The position numbers and the translations under genes were made by a program. A stretch of DNA of 64,000 bases from Catellatospora sp. TT07R-123 (lineage in GTDB: Bacteria; Actinomycetota; Actinomycetes; Mycobacteriales; Micromonosporaceae). Within the stretch, counting starts at the first letter, position 1; each line of letters starts with the position of its first letter. Location: positions 4,216,001 through 4,280,000 of the forward strand of contig NZ_BNEM01000002.1 in assembly GCF_018327705.1 (NCBI RefSeq). Direction: 5' to 3'. This document shows positions 35,506 to 42,018 of this stretch, piece by piece. The notes beneath the pieces were generated by a model, which was given only the letters and a program-made list of their open reading frames with translations, was not told where the DNA came from and did not search any database.

Positions 35506-36480
35506 ATGCAGACGAAACAGGTCGAGGTCATCGACTACGACGCCCACGGCTACGACTACCGCAGCTACTGGGCCGGCCGCGACTACGAGTTCTGGGCCGA
35601 GGACCGCGTGCTGCGGCGCCTCGTGCCCAAGCTCGGCCGCCCCCACTGGTTCGCCGACTTCGGCGGCGCCTTCGGCCGCAACGCCGGGCACTACCTGCCC
35701 CACGCCGAGCACTCGGTCATCATGGACTACTCGGCCACCAACCTGCGCAACGCCGGCGAACGGTACGCCGCCGACCTCGCCGCCGGGCGGCTGCACCTGA
35801 TCCGCTGCGACCTGTACCGCATCCCGTTCCGCGACTTCGCCTTCGACGCCGCGATGGTGGTCCGGGTCCTGCACCACCTGTCCGACCTCGACCGCGGCCT
35901 GACCGAGATGAGCCGCACCATCGGCGGCGGCTGGCTGGTCGACGTCCCGATCAAGCACCACGTGCTGGGGCTCGCCCGCGGCCTCAGGGGCGGCGACCTG
36001 CGCCGCGTACGCGGGCCGGAGCCGGTCGCGAAGGGCGTCGAGGAGCCGTACTGGAACTTCCAGCTGCGCGCCGTACGCGAGCGGCTCGGGCGGCTGGGCT
36101 GGCGCACCGCGCTCGGCGCCAGCGTCAACAACTTCCGCCAGTGGGAGAAGGTCGCCCCGGCCAGGGCCACCCGGCTGGCCCGGCCGCTCGTACACGGCAT
36201 GGAGGTCGTGGCGCAGACCGCCGGGCGCGGCTGGTGGGGCCCCAGCCAGTTCGTCCTCGGCCGCCGCCACGACCCGGCCGCCCCGGCGTACGACAGGCTC
36301 CGCCAGCACGGCGCCGACCTGCCCCCGCACGTGGCCGACCTGGCCCGTCGGGTGGTCTGCCCGCAGTGCGTCAGCCGGCTCTCCTGGACCGCGGAGTCTG
36401 CGAGCTGCGACCGGTGCGCGTTGCGCTTTCGCCGCGAGGGCGCCTTCTGGGACTTCGTCCCGCCCGGCGCCCAGCGGTAG
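35506..36480 (+). CDS. SAM-dependent methyltransferase with C-terminal zinc ribbon
   Basis: Class I methyltransferase, 324 residues. SAM-binding motif I is DFGGAFGRNAGHYLP (about 54-68) with the acidic partner in IMDYSATNLRNAGERY (about 75-90) and the post-motif VRVLHHLSDLDRGL (about 122-135). The end of the protein has a C-x2-C...C-x2-C ribbon (CPQC...CDRC, about 286-308) of the Trm112-like sort seen in methyltransferases that act on lipids or other large substrates. ATG 35506 follows GGAGCGGAGCGG. Its target is unknown; the next gene is a leader-controlled exporter. Confidence 0.82.
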   Translation: MQTKQVEVIDYDAHGYDYRSYWAGRDYEFWAEDRVLRRLVPKLGRPHWFADFGGAFGRNAGHYLPHAEHSVIMDYSATNLRNAGERYAADLAAGRLHLIRCDLYRIPFRDFAFDAAMVVRVLHHLSDLDRGLTEMSRTIGGGWLVDVPIKHHVLGLARGLRGGDLRRVRGPEPVAKGVEEPYWNFQLRAVRERLGRLGWRTALGASVNNFRQWEKVAPARATRLARPLVHGMEVVAQTAGRGWWGPSQFVLGRRHDPAAPAYDRLRQHGADLPPHVADLARRVVCPQCVSRLSWTAESASCDRCALRFRREGAFWDFVPPGAQR

Positions 36481-36514
36481 GGAAGACACGGTTTCCGTAC
36501 CGGTATCGACGCCC

Positions 36515-36544
36515 TTTACCCGCTGCGCTCAGGTGGGTTAGCGT
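36515..36544 (+). promoter_or_regulatory. Candidate promoter of the leader/MFS transcript
   Basis: A -35-like TTTACC (36515-36520) and a -10-like TAGCGT (36539-36544) are 18 nt apart, placing transcription start shortly before the leader ORF ribosome site GAGAGGAG. Predicted by eye. Confidence 0.45.
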
Positions 36545-36574
36545 CGCGGGGTACGCCCACGAGAGGAGCTCCCG

Positions 36575-36634
36575 ATGAGGTCAGCCCGCACCACCGCGTC
36601 CACCGGTGCCGTGGCGACCGCTCGGGTCTGCTGA
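36575..36634 (+). CDS. 19-codon leader peptide upstream of MFS exporter
   Basis: A short ORF reading MRSARTTASTGAVATARVC, with a strong GAGAGGAG ribosome site at the right distance before its ATG. It ends 65 nt before the exporter start. The quality of the ribosome site and the base-pairing potential of the ORF itself (see the attenuator entry) argue it is translated for regulation rather than for the peptide's own function. It lacks the HVDL motif of the known actinobacterial cysteine leader peptides. Not proven to be translated. Confidence 0.6.
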   Translation: MRSARTTASTGAVATARVC

Positions 36635-36696
36635 CCTTTCCGCCTGCTCGCCGTCTCCGGCACCGGGATCCCCCATCCCGACCCGTCTTCGGAGAC
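36578..36696 (+). promoter_or_regulatory. Putative translational attenuator controlling the MFS exporter
   Basis: Three perfect helices can form. (1) AGGTCAGC (36578-36585, leader start) with GCTGACCT (36630-36637, leader end). (2) CCGGTGCCG (36603-36611, mid-leader) with CGGCACCGG (36658-36666). (3) GTCTCCG (36653-36659) with CGGAGAC (36690-36696), enclosing GGGAT...ATCCC. Helix 3 buries the exporter's GGAG ribosome site. Helices 2 and 3 share 36658-36659 and exclude each other. A ribosome stalled early in the leader would open helix 1, favour helix 2 and free the ribosome site, as in erm-type attenuation. Confidence 0.6.
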
Positions 36697-36698
36697 GT

Positions 36699-38036
36699 AT
36701 GTCCGCGTACCGCATCTTCCTGCTGCTCAGCGGCGTCGGCTCGTTCGCCGGCCACACCGCGTACGCCCTGAACCTGGTCTACCAGGTGCAGGTCATCGGG
36801 CTCGACCCGTTGCAGCTCATCCTCGTCGGCACCCTGATGGAGGCGGTCTGCTTCGCCGCCCAGGTGCCCACGGGCGTCATCGCCGACCTGTACAGCAGGC
36901 GGCTCTCAGTGATCATCGGATACCTGCTCATGGGGGCGGGGCTGCTGCTGTGGGGCCTCGTCCCCACGTACGCCGCCGTCCTGACCGCCAACGTCGTCTG
37001 GGCCGTCGGCGCCGTCTGCGTCGACGGGGCCCTGGAGGCCTGGGCGGCCGACGAGCTCGGCCCCGACCGCGCCGGGCCCGCCTTCGCCCGGGGCGGCCAG
37101 TTCGCCCAGCTCGGCGGCGTGCTCGGCATCGGGGCGGCTGTCGCGCTCGGCTCGCTCGACCTGGCCCTGCCGATCGTCGTCGGCGCCGCCGTCACCCTGG
37201 CCCTGGGCGTCCTGCTGGCCGTGGCCATGCCGGAGCACCACTTCACCCCGCACCGCCCGGCGGCCGCGGACGGAGCGGCGGTCAGGGACGGGGCGGCGGT
37301 CAGGGACGAGGCGGCCGACAGGGACGGAGCGGCGGGCAGGGACGGGGCGGCGCGGTCGGCGCTGGCAGCCGCGGTCGGGTCGATGGGCGGGCAGGTCAGA
37401 GCCGGGCTCTCGGTCATCCGGCGCAGCCCGGCCCTGCTGAGTCTGGTCACCGCGACCGTCTTCCTCGCCATGAGCAGCGAGGGCTTCGACCGCCTGTCCC
37501 AGCCGCACTTCCTGGCCGACGTGCCGCTGCCCGCGGCCCTGTCGCCACTGGCCTGGCTCGGCCTGTTCAGCGTCGCCGCGATGCTCGGCTCGGTCGCGGT
37601 GACCGAGGTGATCCGGCGCCGGGTGGACCTCACCCGCGCCCGGCCGATCGGGCGGCTGCTGGCCTGGCTGGAGGCCGGTGCCGCAGTGGCGGTGCTCGGG
37701 TTCGCGCTGGCCGGGAGCTTCTGGGCGGCGGCTGCGGCGTACCTGGTGGCGGGGTTGCTGCGTACGGCCGTGGGACCGCTGCTGACCGCCGTGCTCGTCG
37801 CGGAGACGGAGTCGGGCACCAGGGCCACGGTCATCTCAATGCAGGCCCAGGTGGACGCGCTGGGGCAGATCGCGGGCGGACCGCCCGTCGGGGCGCTCGG
37901 GCGCGGCTCGCTGCGCGCCGGGCTCTCGGCCAGCGGCCTGCTCCTGCTCCCCGCCGCCGCCGTCTTCGCCCTGCTCACAGCCCGCCGCCCCACCCCGACC
38001 CCAGCCCCACTCCCGACCCCCGACCCGGCCGCCTGA
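36699..38036 (+). CDS. MFS exporter under leader control
   Basis: Major facilitator, 445 residues, drug-efflux-like. Helices 1-2 begin MSAYRIFLLLSGVGSFAGHTAYALNLVYQ; motif A is ADLYSRRLSVIIGY; the second half has TEVIRRRVDLTRARPIGRLL. The large central loop (about residues 180-225) contains five hexapeptide units DGAAVR, DGAAVR, DEAADR, DGAAGR, DGAARS encoded by 18-bp tandem repeats (37269-37355). ATG 36699 has GGAG 4-5 nt upstream, but that site is paired in the predicted leader hairpin. The 61-bp element B follows, preceded by five 11-bp tandem units. The leader suggests induction by a ribosome-targeting compound that the pump removes; the drug is unknown. Confidence 0.85.
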   Translation: MSAYRIFLLLSGVGSFAGHTAYALNLVYQVQVIGLDPLQLILVGTLMEAVCFAAQVPTGVIADLYSRRLSVIIGYLLMGAGLLLWGLVPTYAAVLTANVVWAVGAVCVDGALEAWAADELGPDRAGPAFARGGQFAQLGGVLGIGAAVALGSLDLALPIVVGAAVTLALGVLLAVAMPEHHFTPHRPAAADGAAVRDGAAVRDEAADRDGAAGRDGAARSALAAAVGSMGGQVRAGLSVIRRSPALLSLVTATVFLAMSSEGFDRLSQPHFLADVPLPAALSPLAWLGLFSVAAMLGSVAVTEVIRRRVDLTRARPIGRLLAWLEAGAAVAVLGFALAGSFWAAAAAYLVAGLLRTAVGPLLTAVLVAETESGTRATVISMQAQVDALGQIAGGPPVGALGRGSLRAGLSASGLLLLPAAAVFALLTARRPTPTPAPLPTPDPAA

Positions 38037-38045
38037 CCCGCCGAG

Positions 38046-38100
38046 GCTCGGCCAGCGCTCGGCCAGCGCTCGGCCGGGGCTCGGCTGGGGCTCCGCCGGG
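38046..38100 (+). repeat. Tandem 11-bp repeat, five units, abutting element B copy 2
   Basis: Units are GCTCGGCCAGC, GCTCGGCCAGC, GCTCGGCCGGG, GCTCGGCTGGG, GCTCCGCCGGG. The array begins 10 nt after the exporter stop and ends 1 nt before element B. Copy number is likely to vary between strains. Confidence 0.8.
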
Positions 38101-38101
38101 T

Positions 38102-38162
38102 GATCGCCGTTTCGGGTCAGAAAGTAGAGCTCAGGCGCGCTTCCTGACCCGAAACGGCGATC
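38102..38162 (+). repeat. 61-bp palindromic element B, copy 2
   Basis: Near-perfect hairpin bounded by GATC: left arm GATCGCCGTTTCGGGTCAG, right arm CTGACCCGAAACGGCGATC, 23 nt between them. It is 65 nt after the MFS stop. The gap 38037-38347 (311 nt) holds this element, the 11-bp array and the tRNA terminator; no gene is seen in it. Confidence 0.85.
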
Positions 38163-38300
38163 TTGCCGAACCCTCGCTCCCGCGCCGCCCACTTAGCCTC
38201 ACCTCGACGGGGCGGCGCGACCGGCGCGCGACCCCGGGGCGCGACCCCGGGACGGTGTCGCGGGACGGTGTCGCGGGCGGTGCAGGATGGTCACGTTAAC

Positions 38301-38342
38301 GACGAAGCCCCAGGTCAGAGGTATCTGACCTGGGGCTTCGTC
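38301..38342 (-). terminator. Terminator of tRNA-Thr
   Basis: Perfect 19-bp inverted repeat, arms GACGAAGCCCCAGGTCAGA and its complement, with a 4-nt loop, 5 nt downstream of the tRNA 3' end on the minus strand. GTTAAC follows instead of a T-run. Confidence 0.9.
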
Positions 38343-38347
38343 ACCGA

Positions 38348-38419
38348 GCCGCCTGACGGAATCGAACCGTCGACCTTGTTATTACGAGTAACACGCTCTA
38401 CCGACTGAGCTAAGGCGGC
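38348..38419 (-). tRNA. tRNA-Thr (anticodon CGT)
   Basis: 72 nt. Acceptor arms GCCGCCT and AGGCGGC pair in full. D arm AGCTCAGTCGGTAGAGC, anticodon stem TGTTA/TAACA with loop CTCGTAA (anticodon CGT, reads ACG), T arm GACGGTTCGATTCCGTC. CCA is not encoded. A 19-bp-arm terminator follows at 38301-38342. Confidence 0.97.
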
Positions 38420-38482
38420 AACGTCGGATCACTATACGCGATCGCGGGCGGTTGCGCCCACCGGGTAGGCGGCGGGTCACAC

Positions 38483-38776
38483 TCAAACCGCGACTGGCGC
38501 GAACTCCCCGAACTTGAGCTGGTCCTTCTCCCCGAACCGCTCGGCGTGGCTGACGATGACACGCTGCACCGTCGCGGCCTGCTCGGCGTCGGCAGCCTCG
38601 ATCCGTACGACGAGCGCCTCGTCGGTGGCGGTCAGGTACGCCTTGCCCGCCCCGAACGCGGCACTGCCGTGGTCCTCGGCCTGCTCCACCTCGATCTTGT
38701 GGCTGAAGTGCGACAGCACCTGCTTCAGGTAGCGGGCGGCGCGGTCGGTCGGGGCCTTGCCCTCAGTGATCATCAT
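38483..38776 (-). CDS. DUF2218 protein, probably iron-regulated
   Basis: Small cytoplasmic protein, 97 residues, of the DUF2218 family: KAPTDRAARYLKQVLSHFSHKIEVE at the N terminus, then LVVRIEAADAEQAATVQRVIVSHAERFGE. Members are often encoded beside siderophore uptake or siderophore-interacting genes, though their reaction is unknown. ATG 38776 (or the adjacent ATG 38773) is preferred because homology begins there; open sequence further upstream is an artefact of GC bias. An iron-box-like 19-mer lies only 5 nt upstream (38782-38800). No siderophore genes are in the window. Confidence 0.85.
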   Translation of the reverse strand: MMITEGKAPTDRAARYLKQVLSHFSHKIEVEQAEDHGSAAFGAGKAYLTATDEALVVRIEAADAEQAATVQRVIVSHAERFGEKDQLKFGEFAPVAV

Positions 38777-38781
38777 GCCGC

Positions 38782-38800
38782 TTAGGTTACCCTTACCGCC
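38782..38800 (-). promoter_or_regulatory. DtxR/IdeR iron-box-like site before DUF2218
   Basis: On the plus strand TTAGGTTACCCTTACCGCC. Read on the minus strand it matches 14 of 19 positions of the iron-box consensus TTAGGTTAGGCTAACCTAA, with a near-perfect half site GGTAACCTAA. Position right at the gene start is suited to repression by iron-loaded regulator. Confidence 0.5.
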
Positions 38801-38868
38801 GCTCGGCGGCCACTCCATAACCGTTCCACCGGTCCCCGACCGTTCCGCCGGTCCCCGCGAGGACGGAC

Positions 38869-38913
38869 GGGGGCGGGGCGGGGGGATGGGGCGGGGCGGG
38901 GGGCGGACGGGGG
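38869..38913 (+). other. G-quadruplex-prone tract
   Basis: Seven runs of four to six G in 45 nt on the plus strand, separated by one or two bases, enough for two adjacent intramolecular quadruplexes. It lies in the 249-nt divergent gap between DUF2218 and the metallophosphoesterase. A tandem duplicate of about 18 nt (CCGTTCCxCCGGTCCCCG, about 38821-38857) is next to it. Confidence 0.7.
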
Positions 38914-39049
38914 CAAGGTGGCTGGGGTCGGCTGTTCCGGGGCAGGTCACGGGCTGCGCCGGGGTGGTTCTGTCCGAAAGCCGTAACTGCCTCGTATTGC
39001 CCGTTCGGGCCGCTGACTAGCGATCCACTGCGGACTAGGCTGCGCTGCT

Positions 39050-40825
39050 GTGACCGTCAACCCTCCGCGCAGCCCCTCTGATCCCACGCCGGTGGGCGTA
39101 CCCAAACCCCGTCCGAGCAAGCTTGAGCCCGCGCAGCTCGGCTTCACCCCGCAGCGACCGGTCGCCTGGCTGAGCCCGGTGCAGCTGGCCGCGACGGGCG
39201 CGCGGGTGGCGTTCGCCGCGCAGTTCGGCGCCTATCTGGACAAGCGCGAGCTGCAGAACGCCTTCCCCACCAAGGTCCACGACGAGCACGCCGAGTGCGA
39301 GGACCTGTGGCTGGACTACGTCGCCGACCTCGGCGACGGTTTCAACGCCACGTACTCGATGGCCTATCTGGTGGCCCAGGACGAGCTGGACGTCAACGGG
39401 CACCAGCTGCCCCGCGCCGAGGTGCTGGTGCTCGGCGGCGACCAGGTGTACCCGACGGCCAGCGGCAAGGCGTACGAGGACCGCTTCGAGGGCCCGTACC
39501 GTGCCGCTCTGCCGCAGGCGCCCAGCACGCCGCCGCCGGCGGTCTACGCCCTGCCCGGCAACCACGACTGGTATGACGGCCTGACCGCCTTCCTGCGCCT
39601 GTTCGCCCGGCGCGAGGGCGCCCGCATCGGCGGCTGGCGCACCCGCCAGACCCGCAGCTACTTCGCGCTGAAGCTGCCGCACCGCTGGTGGCTGCTGGCG
39701 CTGGACGTGCAGGGTGCGGCGTACATGGACGACCCGCAGCTGGAGTACTTCCGCGGTGTCGCGGCGACGTTCGAGCCCGGCGACCGGATCATCCTGCTCA
39801 CCCCGCAGCCGGCCTGGGTCCAGTCCGAGCAGCACCCGCTGTACTACGACACCATCGACTACTTCCTGCGCTCGGTCATCGACCCGAGCGGCGCGGACGT
39901 GGCGATGATGCTCAGCGGCGACCTGCACCACTACGCGCGCTACGCGCAGAGCGACGACGGCCGCCAGCTCATCACCTGCGGCGGCGGCGGCGCGTACATG
40001 GCGGCCACCGACAATCTGCCCGACCAGATCACGGTGCCGCCCAAGCACTCCCAGCTGCGCCGTCAGAGCACCCCGCTGCCGTACGAACTACAGGGGACGT
40101 ACCCGACGAAGATGCGCTCGCGCTGGCTCGGCACCGGCGTCTTCGCGCGCCTGCCGTGGCGCAACCCGGGCTTCGCCACAATGCTCGGCATCCTGCACAC
40201 GATGCTCATGCTCGCGCTGAACAACGCCAACGGCCGGATCATCACGGTGCCGATCTTCCTGATGACGGCCATCGTGATGGCGTCGACCGTGTTCTTCGCG
40301 GTGGGCCTCACGGAGGGGCAGACCCGAACATCGGCGGTGGTCCTCGGCGTCTTACACGGCGCCGCGCACATCGCCCTCGGTGTCGGCGGCATGGCCCTGT
40401 GGCGTCTGCTGCCGGACGAGGACTGGCGGCAGTGGCAGGTGACCTCGTTCGCGGTCGCCTTCTACCTGATCCCGGCCGGCATCGTGGCGGCGTTCCTGGT
40501 TTCGGCGTACCTGCTGGTCGCGGCCCGGTTCCGGGTGAACGTGAACGAGCTGTTCGCCGGGCAGGGCATCGAGGACTTCAAGTGCTTCCTGCGGATGCGG
40601 TTCACGGCGGACGGCGCGCTGACGATCTACCCGATCGGCATCGACCGGGTCGGGCGCAAGTGGATCGCCCAGCCGACCGGGTCGTGGTTCCGGCCGAGCA
40701 AGCCGCTGCGCCCGCGCCTGATCGACGACATCATCACGCTGGCACCGGCCGCCCGCCACGCGGCCCCGCCGGCCGAGATCCCGTCGGACACGATCGACGC
40801 GAGCACGATCGCCCAGACCGCCTAG
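39050..40825 (+). CDS. Membrane-associated metallophosphoesterase
   Basis: Calcineurin-like phosphoesterase, 591 residues, with an added membrane region. Metal-binding motifs in order: VLGGDQVYP (about 126-134), GNHDWYDG (about 170-177), and SGDLHHYARY (about 288-297), with the GD, GNHD and GxLH elements of the family. The first metal site (D-x-H) appears reduced or absent near the start. After about residue 370 there are four hydrophobic helices (ATMLGILHTMLMLAL, VPIFLMTAIVMASTVFFAVGL, VVLGVLHGAAHIALGVGGMAL, AFYLIPAGIVAAFLVSAYLL), then a soluble tail. GTG at 39050 lacks a ribosome site and may be leaderless. The last codons derive from a duplicated piece of the ricT 3' end. Substrate unknown. 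Confidence 0.8.
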   Translation: MTVNPPRSPSDPTPVGVPKPRPSKLEPAQLGFTPQRPVAWLSPVQLAATGARVAFAAQFGAYLDKRELQNAFPTKVHDEHAECEDLWLDYVADLGDGFNATYSMAYLVAQDELDVNGHQLPRAEVLVLGGDQVYPTASGKAYEDRFEGPYRAALPQAPSTPPPAVYALPGNHDWYDGLTAFLRLFARREGARIGGWRTRQTRSYFALKLPHRWWLLALDVQGAAYMDDPQLEYFRGVAATFEPGDRIILLTPQPAWVQSEQHPLYYDTIDYFLRSVIDPSGADVAMMLSGDLHHYARYAQSDDGRQLITCGGGGAYMAATDNLPDQITVPPKHSQLRRQSTPLPYELQGTYPTKMRSRWLGTGVFARLPWRNPGFATMLGILHTMLMLALNNANGRIITVPIFLMTAIVMASTVFFAVGLTEGQTRTSAVVLGVLHGAAHIALGVGGMALWRLLPDEDWRQWQVTSFAVAFYLIPAGIVAAFLVSAYLLVAARFRVNVNELFAGQGIEDFKCFLRMRFTADGALTIYPIGIDRVGRKWIAQPTGSWFRPSKPLRPRLIDDIITLAPAARHAAPPAEIPSDTIDASTIAQTA

Positions 40826-41000
40826 CGGTCCTCGTACGACCTGCGGCTCCCGCACACCGGCGCCTTCGGGCAGCCGGGGTGCGGGAGCCGTCGTCGTTCA
40901 GGCGTAGTCAGACCGCGTACCGGTCCTCGTATGACTTGCGGCTCCCGCACACCGACGCCTTCGGGCACACATTGCGCGAGCCGTCGGCGTTCAGCCGGAC
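40815..41000. repeat. Tandem duplication of the ricT 3' end, offset 95 bp
   Basis: 40815-40905 and 40910-41000 align along about 90 nt with roughly 80% identity by eye (for instance both carry CGGTCCTCGTA then GGCTCCCGCACACCG). The second copy is the functional ricT C terminus, the first a degenerate copy beyond the ricT stop. It also forms the final codons and stop of the metallophosphoesterase gene. Confidence 0.75.
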
Positions 41001-41765
41001 CACCACCGCGTCCCGCGGCACCGAATGCCCCACCACGCGCCCGTCGCCGTCCGGCGTGGACACCTGCTCGCCAATCGCGGGTGCGGTGGCGTGGTATTCG
41101 GAGTAGAGCGGGTGCTCGTACTTGAGGCAGCACATCAGGCGGCCGCACGCCCCGGAGATGCGCATCGGGTTCAGCGGCAGGTCCTGCTCCTTGGCCATGC
41201 GGATGCTGACCGGCTCGAACTCGGTGAGGAACGTCGCGCAGCACAGGTCGCGCCCGCAGGAGCCGATGCCGCCCTGCACCTTGGCCGAGTCGCGGGCCGA
41301 GAGCTGGCGCAGCTCGACCCGGCAGCGCAGGGTCGCGCCCAGGTCGCGGACCAGGGCACGGAAGTCGACGCGGTGCGGCGCCGTGAAATACACGGTGGTA
41401 CGCGGACCCGCCCCGACCTCGTCCCCCGGGCTCCCGCCCGGCACGTGGTCGACGGCGATGACCTTCATGGGCAGCTCGTGCTCGCGGATGAGCCGGTTCG
41501 CGGCGACCCGGGCCTCGGCCTTGCGCTGGCGGATCAGCTCGTCGCGGCGCGCGTCCTCGTCTCCGGCCATGCCGATGACCTTCGGGAAGCCGGAGGTGTC
41601 CTCGTCTACCCACTCGGTGGCCCAGACGCAGTCGGCGACCTCGGGGCCCTCGTCGGTCGCGACGAGCACCTTGTCACCGACCCGGGGGCGGAAGTCACCG
41701 GGATCGAGGTAGTAAAGACGCCCGTACCGGTTGAACGTGACCGCGCAGAGCATGCCCATCGCCAC
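40908..41765 (-). CDS. PSP1-domain protein (RicT/YaaT-like)
   Basis: Cytoplasmic protein, 285 residues, of the PSP1 family named in Bacillus as RicT, part of the RicAFT complex that affects RNA maturation. Conserved core: MLCAVTFNRYGRLYYLDPG, VHFxAPxRVDFR-like VYFTAPHRVDFRALVRDLG, and the cysteine-rich stretch GSCGRDLCCATFL with GACGRLMCCLKYEHP, where paired cysteines may bind an Fe-S cluster or zinc. The C terminus VCGSRKSYEDRYAV is also present as a degenerate duplicate just downstream. ATG at 41765. In related genomes, from memory, it neighbours holB and tmk, as here within 5 kb. Confidence 0.88.
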   Translation of the reverse strand: MAMGMLCAVTFNRYGRLYYLDPGDFRPRVGDKVLVATDEGPEVADCVWATEWVDEDTSGFPKVIGMAGDEDARRDELIRQRKAEARVAANRLIREHELPMKVIAVDHVPGGSPGDEVGAGPRTTVYFTAPHRVDFRALVRDLGATLRCRVELRQLSARDSAKVQGGIGSCGRDLCCATFLTEFEPVSIRMAKEQDLPLNPMRISGACGRLMCCLKYEHPLYSEYHATAPAIGEQVSTPDGDGRVVGHSVPRDAVVVRLNADGSRNVCPKASVCGSRKSYEDRYAV

Positions 41766-42018
41766 ACCATACTTCGCGCATCGGCGGAATCGGTGAGCGC
41801 GGCTGGACGGAAGTCAGATGGTGCGCACCTTTTCGGTTGATTCGTCGTTAGCTCTTCCGGATACGTATACGCAGACCGCCGTAACCCGGCCGAGGACCCT
41901 TCGTTGGGCCACGGCGTAGGGTGCGCACCCCCGCGCACCCCCGCCAGGTACATGGCCCGTCCCGCCGGTGCTGCCAAACGGCCGTCCGGGAGGTGCCACG
42001 TCCGCCCCCGGAGGAAGC

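Noticed and set aside
36575-36634. Known actinobacterial cysteine-responsive leader peptide
   Set aside because: Although the ORF ends in cysteine, it lacks the HVDLxR pattern, and the gene behind it is an exporter rather than sulfur metabolism.
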